Of a DNA stretch of 64,000 bases, positions 55,942 through 64,000 are shown one piece after another. The notes beneath the pieces were generated by a model. It ran no database searches, was not told the origin of the DNA, and worked only from the letters and a program-made list of their open reading frames with translations. Numbering within the stretch: the stretch's first letter is position 1; the number at the start of each line of letters is the position of its first letter. Location of the stretch: assembly GCA_034522055.1 (NCBI GenBank), contig JAXHLS010000002.1:2809549-2873548 (forward strand). The letters run 5' to 3'. A program made the position numbers and the translations under genes. This DNA is from Gammaproteobacteria bacterium (GTDB lineage Bacteria; Pseudomonadota; Gammaproteobacteria; JAABTG01).

Positions 55942-56763
55942 TCAGATATTCCGCAGCAGCTCGTTGATGCCCACCTTGCTGCGGGTCTTCTCGTCCACCT
56001 GCTTGATGATGACGGCGCAGTAAAGGCTGTAACGGCCGTCGCTGGAAGGCAGGTTGCCCGGCACCACCACCGCCCCCGGTGGTACCTCGCCGAAGGTGAC
56101 ATCGCCGGTTTCGCGGTTGTAGATCTTGGTGCTCTGGCCGATGTATACGCCCATGGAGATCACCGCCCCCTCACCCACGATGACGCCCTCCACGATCTCC
56201 GAGCGCGCACCGATGAAACAGTTGTCCTCGATGATGGTGGGGTTCGCCTGCAGCGGTTCGAGCACGCCTCCGATCCCCACGCCACCCGACAGGTGTACGT
56301 TCCTGCCGATCTGGGCGCAGGATCCCACGGTGGCCCAGGTATCCACCATGGTACCGCTGTCCACGTAGGCTCCGATATTCACGTAGCAGGGCATCAATAC
56401 CACGCCCTCGCCGATGTAGGCGCCGCGACGGGCCGAAGCCGGTGGCACCACGCGCACACCGGTGTCGCGGAAGTCCTTGGAATTGAAGTCGGCGTACTTG
56501 GACGGCACCTTGTCGAAGTAGTTGGTGAAACCGCCCTTCATGAATTCGTTGTCGCTCAGCCGAAAGGACAACAGCACCGCCTTCTTCAGCCATTGGTGAA
56601 CGGTCCATTGACCATCCACCTTTTCGGCCACCCGCAGCTCGCCACGGTCGAGCTTCCCGAGGACGTCATCCACCGCCTCCTTGACCAGGGTGCTGGCGGA
56701 GCGGGGGGTAATGTCCGCGCGGTTCTCGAAGGCCTCTTCGATGGTTGCTCTGGCGTCTTGCAT
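55942..56763 (-). CDS. dapD: Tetrahydrodipicolinate N-succinyltransferase
   Basis: A 273-aa hexapeptide-repeat acyltransferase of lysine and meso-diaminopimelate synthesis. It shows [20 protein letters not shown] and [20 protein letters not shown], with the left-handed beta-helix pattern, then [20 protein letters not shown] at the C-terminus. Full length (E. coli protein 274 aa). It lies 76 bp downstream of dapC on the same strand, so the pair forms one pathway unit. Confidence 0.97.
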   Translation of the reverse strand: MQDARATIEEAFENRADITPRSASTLVKEAVDDVLGKLDRGELRVAEKVDGQWTVHQWLKKAVLLSFRLSDNEFMKGGFTNYFDKVPSKYADFNSKDFRDTGVRVVPPASARRGAYIGEGVVLMPCYVNIGAYVDSGTMVDTWATVGSCAQIGRNVHLSGGVGIGGVLEPLQANPTIIEDNCFIGARSEIVEGVIVGEGAVISMGVYIGQSTKIYNRETGDVTFGEVPPGAVVVPGNLPSSDGRYSLYCAVIIKQVDEKTRSKVGINELLRNI

Positions 56764-56839
56764 GTTGCTTTGTCTCCCTATGGTTCAGATGGGTTCACGA
56801 GGTATCGCTTTGCGGCCGGTGCCGCCGCGGGGGGCGGTA

Positions 56840-58039
56840 TCAGAATTCGTGGGTGATGTAGTCACGAATACGGTATGCCGCCTCCACGCAGTCTTCCAAT
56901 GGTGCCACCAGGGCCATGCGCACATAGCCCGCGCCGGGATTGCCCGCGGCGGTTTCCCGCGACAGATAGGAGCCGGGCAGGACGGTGACATGACGGTTGG
57001 CGAACAACCCGTGTGCGAAAACCGCATCGTCCACCGGCGTGCGCGGCCACAGGTAGAAGGCCGCGGCGGGATATTCCAATTCCATCACCGGGGCCAGGAT
57101 GTCCACCACCTGCTCGAACTTGCGCCGATAATGTTCGCGGTTATCCGCCACGTGGGCTTCGTCGCACCAGGCGTGGACACTCGCCGCCTGGGTGGGTGGT
57201 GACATGGAACAACCGTGATAGGTCCGGTAGGTGAAGAATTGTTCGATGAGTCGTGGCTCGCCGGCCACGAATCCGGAACGCAGCCCCGGCAGATTGGATC
57301 GCTTGGACAGGCTGTGAAAGACGATGCAGTGTTCGAAGTCGCGGACCCCCATGGCGCTCGCCGCCTCCAGCAGGCCGGGTGGTGGCGCATCCTCGTCGCG
57401 GTAGATCTCCGAGTAGCACTCGTCCGCGGCAATGACGAAGCCGTAACGATGGGCTTTGTGAATCAGTGCCTGCAAAGTCTCCAGGGGAGTCACCGCGCCG
57501 GTGGGGTTGGCGGGGGAGCAGATATAGAGAAGATCACAGTGCCGCCATTGCTCTTCGGGCACGGCATCGTAGTCGGGAATGAAGCCGTTGGCGGCGTCGC
57601 AGTTGAGATAGACGGGTCGGGCGCCGGCCAGGATGGCCGCACCCTCGTAGATCTGGTAGAACGGATTCGGCATGAGTACCAGCGGCTCATGGCCACGCTC
57701 CACCATGACCTGGGCGAAGGCGAACAGGGCCTCGCGGGTGCCGTTCACGGGCAGCACGTGGCGCCCGGGATCCAGGCTGTCGGGGGGTAGGCCAAAGCGC
57801 CGGGTGGCCCAGCGCGCGATGGCCTCCCGGAGTTCGTCACTGCCCCGGGTGGTGGGATATGTCGCCAGGCCGTGGAGATGGGCGATCAATTCGTCCACCA
57901 CGAAGGTGGGCGGCGCGTGTTTGGGTTCGCCGATGGACAGGGGAATATGAGGGAGATCGGCGGGCGGCGAGATGCCTTCCTTGAGGTGTCGCAGTCGCTC
58001 GAAGGGATAGGGCTTGAGCTGTGAGAGATCCGGGTTCAT
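56840..58039 (-). CDS. dapC: Succinyldiaminopimelate aminotransferase
   Basis: Start ATG 58039 (MNPDLSQLKPYPFERLRHLK) gives 399 aa; an upstream open frame has no family support. It is a PLP-dependent class I/II aminotransferase: SPANPTGAVTPLE, ECYSEIYRDED and the PLP lysine in FHSLSKRSNLPGLRSGFVAG, then RMALV near the C-terminus. It acts after dapD in the succinylase branch of DAP/lysine synthesis. Confidence 0.94.
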   Translation of the reverse strand: MNPDLSQLKPYPFERLRHLKEGISPPADLPHIPLSIGEPKHAPPTFVVDELIAHLHGLATYPTTRGSDELREAIARWATRRFGLPPDSLDPGRHVLPVNGTREALFAFAQVMVERGHEPLVLMPNPFYQIYEGAAILAGARPVYLNCDAANGFIPDYDAVPEEQWRHCDLLYICSPANPTGAVTPLETLQALIHKAHRYGFVIAADECYSEIYRDEDAPPPGLLEAASAMGVRDFEHCIVFHSLSKRSNLPGLRSGFVAGEPRLIEQFFTYRTYHGCSMSPPTQAASVHAWCDEAHVADNREHYRRKFEQVVDILAPVMELEYPAAAFYLWPRTPVDDAVFAHGLFANRHVTVLPGSYLSRETAAGNPGAGYVRMALVAPLEDCVEAAYRIRDYITHEF

Positions 58040-58159
58040 AGCGGTTGTGGAGTATATGGGATAGCGCTGCGGACCGACAGTTACGCACCGGAGGGTCCGG
58101 GGGCTTGTGGAATCGGCCATGTCATTCGGAGCATGATGGCTCCTGCTGGAGGACGGACT

Positions 58160-58519
58160 GTGCGAATAGACCATGTGAGCGTGGTGGTGGAGGATGTGGG
58201 AGGCGCCCTCACATTCTATGAAGGGATCCTCGGACTCGCCGTTGATCATGGGCGACCCGATCTCGGATATCCCGGGGCGTGGCTGGATGTGGGTGGGCAG
58301 CAGATCCATCTGCTCCAGGTCCCCAATCCGGACCCCATCAGCGGACGTCCCGCCCATGGCGGTCGCGACCGCCACATCGCCTTGCGGGTGGCCGATCTGG
58401 AGGGACTCGAGGACAGGCTGGAAGCGGCGGGGGTACCTTATACCCCGAGTCGGTCGGGCCGTGCCGCCCTGTTCTGCCGGGACCCCGACGGCAACGCCGT
58501 CGAACTCATCGCCGAATGA
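58160..58519 (+). CDS. VOC (glyoxalase-type) family protein
   Basis: GTG 58160 is chosen since GGAGG lies 8 bp upstream; an ATG 27 bp earlier is closer to a poor site. The 119-aa single-domain VOC protein has IDHVSVVVEDVGGALTFYEG, GRDRHIALRVADLEG and FCRDPDGNAVELIAE (the last Glu is a typical metal ligand). The substrate is unknown. Convergent with queG. Confidence 0.85.
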   Translation: MRIDHVSVVVEDVGGALTFYEGILGLAVDHGRPDLGYPGAWLDVGGQQIHLLQVPNPDPISGRPAHGGRDRHIALRVADLEGLEDRLEAAGVPYTPSRSGRAALFCRDPDGNAVELIAE

Positions 58520-58540
58520 TGCCGCGGCAGCGCGCAGAGG

Positions 58541-59635
58541 CTAATCGTCTGCGTGTCCCACCTGGCGGTCCAGCGCCCAGCGGGTATGTTCGCGCACCAG
58601 GGGGTGAGGATGTTCGAGGCGTGATCTCAGGGCCGCCGTGATGCGCGGCGACGGCGGCGCATTACCGAGGGCCACCGCGATGTTGCGCAGCCAGCGTACA
58701 TGGCCGATGCGGCGGATGGGGCTGCCCTCGGTGCGTTGGAGGAATTCCGCCTCGGTCCACGCGAACAGCGCTACCAGGTCCGGATCGGCGAGTCCATGCC
58801 GGGGCCGGAAATCCGGCTCCGAGGTGGGGCTGGCGAAGCGGTTCCAGGGGCATACCAGCTGGCAATCGTCGCAGCCGTAGATGCGATTGCCCATGAGAGG
58901 GCGGAGCGCCACCGGGATGGGGCCATGATGCTCGATGGTGAGGTAGGAGATGCATAACCGGGCATCCAGCTCGTAAGGTGCCGTGATGGCCCCCGTGGGG
59001 CAGGCGCCGATGCATCGGCTACAGGTGCCGCAGTGGTCGTCCACTGGTGTATCCGTCGGCAACGCCAGGTCGGTGTAGATCTCCCCCAGGAAGAACCAGG
59101 AGCCGGCGGCGCGATCCAGGATGTTGGTGTGTTTGCCCATCCAGCCCTGGCCGGCCTTGCCCGCCAGGGGCTTCTCCAGCACCGGGGCGCTGTCCACGAA
59201 CACTCGCCAGCCGTGGGCCCCCACCTCGTTTTCGATGCGCCGGGCAAGGCCCTTGAGGCGCCCGCGCATCACCTTGTGGTAGTCCCTGCCGAGGGCGTAG
59301 CGGGAGATGTAGCCCCGTTCAGCGCGGCCGAGGAGCGCGAAAGGGTCCACATCGTCCGCGGGGAGATAGTCCATGCGCACCGAGATCACGGTGATCGTGC
59401 CGGGCAGCAGTTCCGCTGGCCGGGAGCGCCTGGTGCCGTGGCGGGCCATGTACGACATGTCGCCATGGCGCCCGGCGGCCAGCCAGTCCATGAGCCGCGC
59501 CTCGTCCGCCGACAGATCGGTATCGCAGAACCCCACCCGCTGAAAGCCGAGTTCTCGGCCCCAGGAACGGATCCGCGTCGCCAGGCCGGCGGCGTCCGGG
59601 ATATTCCTGTTCATGGCCGGGGTATTCCTGTTCAT
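58541..59635 (-). CDS. queG: Epoxyqueuosine reductase
   Basis: A 364-aa iron-sulfur and cobalamin enzyme that makes queuosine in tRNA. It has two ferredoxin-like clusters: CGTCSRCIGACPTGAI and CDDCQLVCPWNRF. The N-terminus contains LGFQRVGFCDTDLSADEARL and YLPADDV. The start is ambiguous: MNRNTPAMNRNIP has two ATGs because of a 21-bp tandem duplication; either 59635 or 59614 may be used. Divergent from leuD. Confidence 0.95.
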   Translation of the reverse strand: MNRNTPAMNRNIPDAAGLATRIRSWGRELGFQRVGFCDTDLSADEARLMDWLAAGRHGDMSYMARHGTRRSRPAELLPGTITVISVRMDYLPADDVDPFALLGRAERGYISRYALGRDYHKVMRGRLKGLARRIENEVGAHGWRVFVDSAPVLEKPLAGKAGQGWMGKHTNILDRAAGSWFFLGEIYTDLALPTDTPVDDHCGTCSRCIGACPTGAITAPYELDARLCISYLTIEHHGPIPVALRPLMGNRIYGCDDCQLVCPWNRFASPTSEPDFRPRHGLADPDLVALFAWTEAEFLQRTEGSPIRRIGHVRWLRNIAVALGNAPPSPRITAALRSRLEHPHPLVREHTRWALDRQVGHADD

Positions 59636-59974
59636 GGGTCGATGCAGTGGCTATGGCGGCTTAAACGTGAAGGTCGCGGAGCACGATCTCCGTCTTCCTC
59701 TGGTCGGGGAATGGGGTGAGGGAGCGTTGCGGGGCGAGGCGGCCTTTCATCTTTCTGGCGTAGGGCGCCTCGCCCCATGACCGTTGGGCGCGGGCGCTCT
59801 TTCGCCGGAGGACATTGTGACATCGCCGCGTCGATTACGGTATCCTGCGCGCCTTTTCAGGCGGATGTTTACCCTGCGGACGGTTGCGGGTGAAACCGGC
59901 GACGGGGCGGCAGGCGTCGAGCCCTCGGCGTCTTTCCGATGTCCATTACAGTTCTCTTCGAGGTGGTCGGCACA
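59636..59974. other. Intergenic region between queG and leuD
   Basis: About 340 bp with no gene. leuC is not present here, which is unusual because leuC normally precedes leuD. A possible promoter (TTGTGACAT near 59814 with TACGGTATCCT about 20 bp on) precedes leuD, but the match is weak. Confidence 0.5.
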
Positions 59975-60625
59975 ATGGAACGATTCACGAAAATGACCGG
60001 TCTGGTGGCGCCGCTGGATCGCGCCAACGTGGATACGGACGCCATCATCCCGAAGCAGTTCCTCAAGTCCATCAAGCGCACCGGTTTCGGGCCCAACCTC
60101 TTCGACGAGTGGCGCTATCTGGACCACGGGGAGCCCGGCCAGGATTGTACTGCGCGGCCGTTGAATCCCGCCTTCATCCTCAACCAGGATCGCTATCGTG
60201 GGGCCTCCATCCTGCTCGCCCGGGAGAACTTCGGTTGCGGCTCCAGCCGCGAGCACGCCCCTTGGGCCCTGATGGATTACGGTTTTCGCGTCATCATCGC
60301 ACCGAGCTATGCCGACATCTTCTATAACAACAGTTTCAAGAACGGCCTGCTGCCCATCGTCCTGGAGGGGGCGCGGGTCGCCGAACTTTTCGACGAGGTG
60401 GAGCGGACGCCGGGCTACAGCCTGACGGTGGATCTCCGGCAACAGACCCTGACGACGCCCTCGGGGGTGGAGCTGGCCTTCGACATCGAGCCGTTCCGGC
60501 GCCACTGCCTGCTGGAGGGGCTGGATGAGATCGGGCTGACCCTCGAACACGCTGGCGCCATCCGGGCCTATGAGGAGCGCCGCCGTAACGAGACGCCGTG
60601 GCTGTTCACGGGGGTGGGAGAATGA
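59975..60625 (+). CDS. leuD: 3-isopropylmalate dehydratase small subunit
   Basis: ATG 59975 ([20 protein letters not shown]) with ribosome site GAGGTGG upstream gives 216 aa, normal for LeuD. It has [20 protein letters not shown] and [20 protein letters not shown], the swivelling-domain signature. Together with LeuC (not in this window) it isomerises 2-isopropylmalate to 3-isopropylmalate in leucine synthesis. The stop overlaps the leuB start as ATGA. Confidence 0.97.
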   Translation: MERFTKMTGLVAPLDRANVDTDAIIPKQFLKSIKRTGFGPNLFDEWRYLDHGEPGQDCTARPLNPAFILNQDRYRGASILLARENFGCGSSREHAPWALMDYGFRVIIAPSYADIFYNNSFKNGLLPIVLEGARVAELFDEVERTPGYSLTVDLRQQTLTTPSGVELAFDIEPFRRHCLLEGLDEIGLTLEHAGAIRAYEERRRNETPWLFTGVGE

Positions 60626-61701
60626 GCGCGTGCCTGCTGATCCTGCCGGGTGACGGCATCGGGCCGGAGATCGTCGCCGAGGCCCGCAAGGTCCTGGACG
60701 CTTTATGTGCCGAGGGCGGCCTGGAGCTGGCGATGGAGAACGGCCTGGTGGGGGGCGCCGCCATCGACGCCGAGGGGGTCCCGCTGCCGGCGCAGACCCT
60801 GGCGGCGGCCCGGGGCGCCGACGCCATCCTCCTGGGGGCCGTGGGCGGGCCCCGCTGGGAGCACCTCGATATCGCCATGCGGCCGGAAAAGGGCCTGCTG
60901 GGCCTGCGCCGGGAACTGGGCCTGTTCGCCAATTTGCGCCCGGCCGTGCTGTACCCGCAACTGGCGGCGGCCTCGTCCCTCAAGGCCGAGGTGGTGGCGG
61001 GTCTGGACATCATGATCGTGCGCGAACTCACCGGCGGCATCTATTTCGGCCAGCCCCGCGGTATACGGACCAATGAACGGGGCGAGCGTGAGGGCTTCAA
61101 CACCCTCGTCTATAGTGAAAGCGAGATCGAGCGCATCGCCCGCGCGGCCTTCGACATCGCCATGAAGCGCGGCCGCCGCCTGTGCTCGGTGGACAAGGCG
61201 AACGTGCTGGAGGCCACGGAGTTGTGGCGTGAGGTGGTGAATGGGGTGGCCGGGGATTATCCCGAGGTGACGGTGAACCATATGTATGTGGACAACGCAG
61301 CGATGCAGCTGGTGAGGGCGCCCAAGCAGTTCGACGTCATCGTCACCACCAACATGTTCGGCGATATCCTGTCCGACCAGGCAGCCATGTTGACGGGCTC
61401 CATCGGCATGCTGCCCTCCGCCTCCCTGGATGCCGTCGCCAAGGGCATGTATGAGCCCATTCACGGCTCGGCGCCGGATATCGCCGGTCAGGGAGTGGCG
61501 AATCCCCTGGCCACCATCCTTTCGGTGGCCATGATGCTGCGCTACACCCTGGGGCGGCCGGAACTGGCCGAACGGGTGGAGGCGGCGGTGAGTCGGGTGC
61601 TGGAGCAGGGCCTGCGGACGGCCGATATCGCGGCTGGGAGTGCCGGCGTCGGCACCGCCGAGATGGGCGATGCCGTGGTTGCGGCGTTGCAGGCGACATA
61701 G
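60622..61701 (+). CDS. leuB: 3-isopropylmalate dehydrogenase
   Basis: A 359-aa NAD-dependent beta-decarboxylating dehydrogenase for leucine synthesis. ATG 60622 overlaps the leuD TGA by 4 bp. Motifs: [31 protein letters not shown], the substrate-binding [15 protein letters not shown] and [20 protein letters not shown], then [20 protein letters not shown] (NAD-binding). Intact. Confidence 0.97.
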   Translation: MSACLLILPGDGIGPEIVAEARKVLDALCAEGGLELAMENGLVGGAAIDAEGVPLPAQTLAAARGADAILLGAVGGPRWEHLDIAMRPEKGLLGLRRELGLFANLRPAVLYPQLAAASSLKAEVVAGLDIMIVRELTGGIYFGQPRGIRTNERGEREGFNTLVYSESEIERIARAAFDIAMKRGRRLCSVDKANVLEATELWREVVNGVAGDYPEVTVNHMYVDNAAMQLVRAPKQFDVIVTTNMFGDILSDQAAMLTGSIGMLPSASLDAVAKGMYEPIHGSAPDIAGQGVANPLATILSVAMMLRYTLGRPELAERVEAAVSRVLEQGLRTADIAAGSAGVGTAEMGDAVVAALQAT

Positions 61702-61720
61702 GCTAGATCAGGTGGTGGAG

Positions 61721-62833
61721 ATGAAACGCATCGGTTTCGTGGGTTGGCGGGGCATGGTGGGCTCCGTTCTGATGGAGCGTATGGGGGCGGAGGACGATTT
61801 CGCGCATATCGATGAGCCCGTCTTTTTTACCACCTCCCAGGTGGGCCAGGCCGGTCCGGATATCGGCCGGTCCATCCCCCCCCTGCAGGACGCGAGTGAT
61901 CTGGAGGCCCTCTCGACCCTGGATGCGGTGGTGAGCTGTCAGGGCGGCGACTATACGGCCGCTGTCTATCACAGGCTGCGGGCAGCCGGCTGGCAGGGTT
62001 ACTGGATCGACGCGGCCTCCAGCCTGCGTATGGCGGACGACAGCGTCATCGTGCTGGATCCCGTCAACCGGGGCCTCGTGGACGAGGCCCTCGAGTCCGG
62101 TGTGAAGACCTTCGTGGGTGGCAACTGTACGGTGAGCCTGATGCTCATGGCCCTGGGCGGTCTTTTCGAGGAGGGGCTGGTGGAATGGGTGAGTTCCATG
62201 ACCTATCAGGCGGCGTCCGGAGCCGGTGCCCGGCACATGCGGGAACTCATTACCCAGATGGGCACCCTGTGGCAGGCCTCGGAGGCGCTGCTCGAGGATC
62301 CGGCGAGCGCCATCCTGGACATCGACCGGAGTGTGGCCGAGACCATGAGGAGTGACGATTTTCCGCGCCAGGAGTTCGGCGTACCCCTGGCCGGCAGTCT
62401 CATCCCCTGGATCGATCGGGCGCTGGAGAACGGCCAGAGCCGGGAGGAATGGAAGGGCCAGGCGGAGACCAACAAGATCCTGGGGCGCGGGTCCGATCCG
62501 GTGCCTGTCGATGGTATCTGCGTGCGGGTGGGGGCGATGCGCTGCCACAGCCAGGCCTTTACCATCAAGCTTAGCCGCGATCTGCCGCTGTCCGATATCG
62601 AGACCCTCATAGAGAAGGCCAACGACTGGGTACGGGTGGTCCCCAACGAGCGTGAGATCTCCATCAGGGAACTCAGCCCGGCGGCGGTCACCGGCGGTCT
62701 GGCTATTCCGGTGGGGCGCCTGCGCAAGATGAATATGGGCAACGAGTACCTTTCGGCCTTCACGGTGGGTGACCAGTTGTTGTGGGGAGCCGCCGAGCCC
62801 TTGCGCCGCATGTTGCGGATAGTCCTGGAATGA
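61721..62833 (+). CDS. asd: Aspartate-semialdehyde dehydrogenase
   Basis: ATG 61721 (GGTGGAG upstream) gives a 370-aa protein: [20 protein letters not shown] (nucleotide-binding), [16 protein letters not shown] with the catalytic Cys, [19 protein letters not shown], and [16 protein letters not shown] with the catalytic His. It reduces aspartyl phosphate to the semialdehyde for Lys, Thr and Met synthesis. It is 19 bp after leuB, in the usual leuB-asd-fimV order. Confidence 0.97.
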   Translation: MKRIGFVGWRGMVGSVLMERMGAEDDFAHIDEPVFFTTSQVGQAGPDIGRSIPPLQDASDLEALSTLDAVVSCQGGDYTAAVYHRLRAAGWQGYWIDAASSLRMADDSVIVLDPVNRGLVDEALESGVKTFVGGNCTVSLMLMALGGLFEEGLVEWVSSMTYQAASGAGARHMRELITQMGTLWQASEALLEDPASAILDIDRSVAETMRSDDFPRQEFGVPLAGSLIPWIDRALENGQSREEWKGQAETNKILGRGSDPVPVDGICVRVGAMRCHSQAFTIKLSRDLPLSDIETLIEKANDWVRVVPNEREISIRELSPAAVTGGLAIPVGRLRKMNMGNEYLSAFTVGDQLLWGAAEPLRRMLRIVLE

Positions 62834-63121
62834 CCCACGGTTGATAGCGGGTACCCGGGGCCCTTCAGGGTGGGGTTGGAGATTTGGGGATGGATTTCGG
62901 GCCTGACTCGGAGTTGAACATACTTGAGACTTTATGAAGAAAAGGTGTTCAAATCGTTGAAATTCTGGTAAAAGCTAATGCGTAAGCTATAGTTGTCGGA
63001 TAGATGCAGGGGATATAAAGAGCTTTCCCGACCGGCTGGGGGAGGGGTTGGGAGTGTGTTTGAATTCAGGCGACCCACCATGATTCTGGGCCAGCAAAAG
63101 AAACAGGTATAGGGATCCGTG

Positions 63122-64000
63122 ATGAAACTGAGAAAGGTCCTGTTGTCGGCCAGCGTGGCCGCGATTCCCGTCAATGTTCTGGCACTCGGCCTCGGCAATG
63201 CTCAGCTTTCATCGGCGCTGAACGAGCCGTTGCAGGCCCGCATCGATCTGTACTCGGTGAAGAGTTCGGAGATCGAGGACATCAAGGCGGAGTTGGCCTC
63301 TGTGGCGGACTTCCAGAAGGCCGGACTCGAGTGGTCCAGCAACCTGTCGGAACTCCGATTCAGGGTCAACACGGGCCCCGACGGCACACCCTACATCAGC
63401 ATTACCTCCCGGAAGCCCGTACGCGAGCCCTTTCTCAATTTCCTGCTCGAGGTGAACTGGCCCACGGGACGGTTGCTGCGCGAGTACACGGTGCTGCTGG
63501 ATCCCCCCGTCTATGCGGACGCCATGAAGACCACGGTGCAGCCCACGGTTACGGCGGAGCCTGCCCGCGACGCCGTCACTCCGCCTGCGACGACCGCCCA
63601 GGCACCACAACGTGCGCCGGCGCAGCCCTCCGCACCACCGTCGCGTGCCGGCGGTGTGGTGCGCGATGGCCGTTACGGCCCGGTGCAGCGCAGCGAGACC
63701 CTGTGGTCCATCGCCTCTGCGGTGCGCCCGGATGCCGGTGTGAGCGTGCAGCAGGCGATGCTCGCCCTGGTGGATGCCAACCCGGACGCCTTCATCGATG
63801 GCAACGTCAATGCCCTCAAGGAGGGCCAGGTGCTGCGCATCCCGGCGCGGGACGAGATGGCGGCGCGTAGCCAGCGGGAGGCCCTGGACGAGGTCAGGCG
63901 CCAGTATGCGCGCTGGCAGGAACAACGGCTCGGGCGTGTGCCCGACCGGGCCCCGGTGGCCGGCGCGGGACGTGCCGGCGCGCCGGCGGCGGAGGTGGAC
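63122..64000 (+). CDS. fimV: FimV-like inner-membrane/peptidoglycan hub protein (5' part)
   Basis: The gene runs out of the window after 293 codons. It begins MKLRKVLLSASVAAIPVNVL (signal peptide, cleavage near VLA). The FimV N-terminal domain follows (LGLGNAQLSSALNEPLQARI; WPTGRLLREYTVLLDPPVYA), then a Pro/Ala linker and a LysM-like part (YGPVQRSETLWSIASAVRPD). FimV organises polar type IV pili and related systems. It lies after asd, the typical place. The 288 bp in front hold no other gene. Confidence 0.92.
   Translation, partial: MKLRKVLLSASVAAIPVNVLALGLGNAQLSSALNEPLQARIDLYSVKSSEIEDIKAELASVADFQKAGLEWSSNLSELRFRVNTGPDGTPYISITSRKPVREPFLNFLLEVNWPTGRLLREYTVLLDPPVYADAMKTTVQPTVTAEPARDAVTPPATTAQAPQRAPAQPSAPPSRAGGVVRDGRYGPVQRSETLWSIASAVRPDAGVSVQQAMLALVDANPDAFIDGNVNALKEGQVLRIPARDEMAARSQREALDEVRRQYARWQEQRLGRVPDRAPVAGAGRAGAPAAEVD

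Overview
The window looks like a chromosome segment of a GC-rich gammaproteobacterium, probably near Chromatiales/Ectothiorhodospiraceae. This is inferred from conserved core neighbourhoods at the right (leuD-leuB-asd-fimV, dapD/dapC, folP) and from the protein style. No rRNA and no complete tRNA gene was recognised.

Bases 1 to about 41,371 are a heavily rearranged genomic (defence) island. From left to right it holds: a type III-like DNA methyltransferase gene broken by a ~98-bp MITE-like insertion; an IS21-type element with a frameshifted istA; a Mu/Tn552-like transposon (DDE transposase plus ExeA-type ATPase) inserted in the first codons of a druH-like gene; the rest of druH; three near-identical ~2.68-kb insertion sequences (13029-15707, 19770-22447, 36508-39185), each carrying a D12-class adenine methyltransferase and a small acidic protein besides its transposase; pieces of a druE-like DUF1998 helicase; an IS4-type element inside druE; an IS91-type element; an SRAP protein; a GlcG/HbpS-like protein; a minus-strand run of little-known genes; two UvrD-type helicases with nuclease-like or ParE-like N-termini; a lipoprotein; and a P4-type integrase. 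The integrase lies next to what looks like the 3' end of a tRNA-Ser, taken as the right attachment site.

The central result is a reconstruction. druE is in three pieces (19769-17158, 15865-15708, 36501-35992, minus strand) that rejoin exactly in frame when the target-site duplications of an IS4-type element (CCTCTGGAG) and of the methyltransferase IS (TAGATC) are collapsed. The flanks of the three IS copies pair crosswise, which is explained by two inversions between oppositely oriented copies plus one deletion. Undoing them gives a single-direction operon: druH - druE - ParE-like/UvrD helicase - NERD/UvrD helicase - terminator. The druE stop and the first helicase start overlap as ATGA. As it stands the Druantia-type system cannot be functional: druH is cut twice and the druE N-terminal half is missing from the window.

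From about 41.4 to 47 kb is a second accessory stretch: a toxin/antitoxin pair, REP-like repeats, and a two-gene unit (helicase-associated protein plus a DUF6880/TPR-like protein) flanked by ~80-bp inverted copies of one REP unit. From 47.1 kb on the content is core: hemerythrin, rhodanese, folP, AsmA, a glycine-zipper lipoprotein, an ISNCY-type element, ArsC-like protein, a Lys/Ala-rich HU protein, dapD, dapC, a VOC protein, queG, leuD-leuB-asd and the 5' part of fimV.
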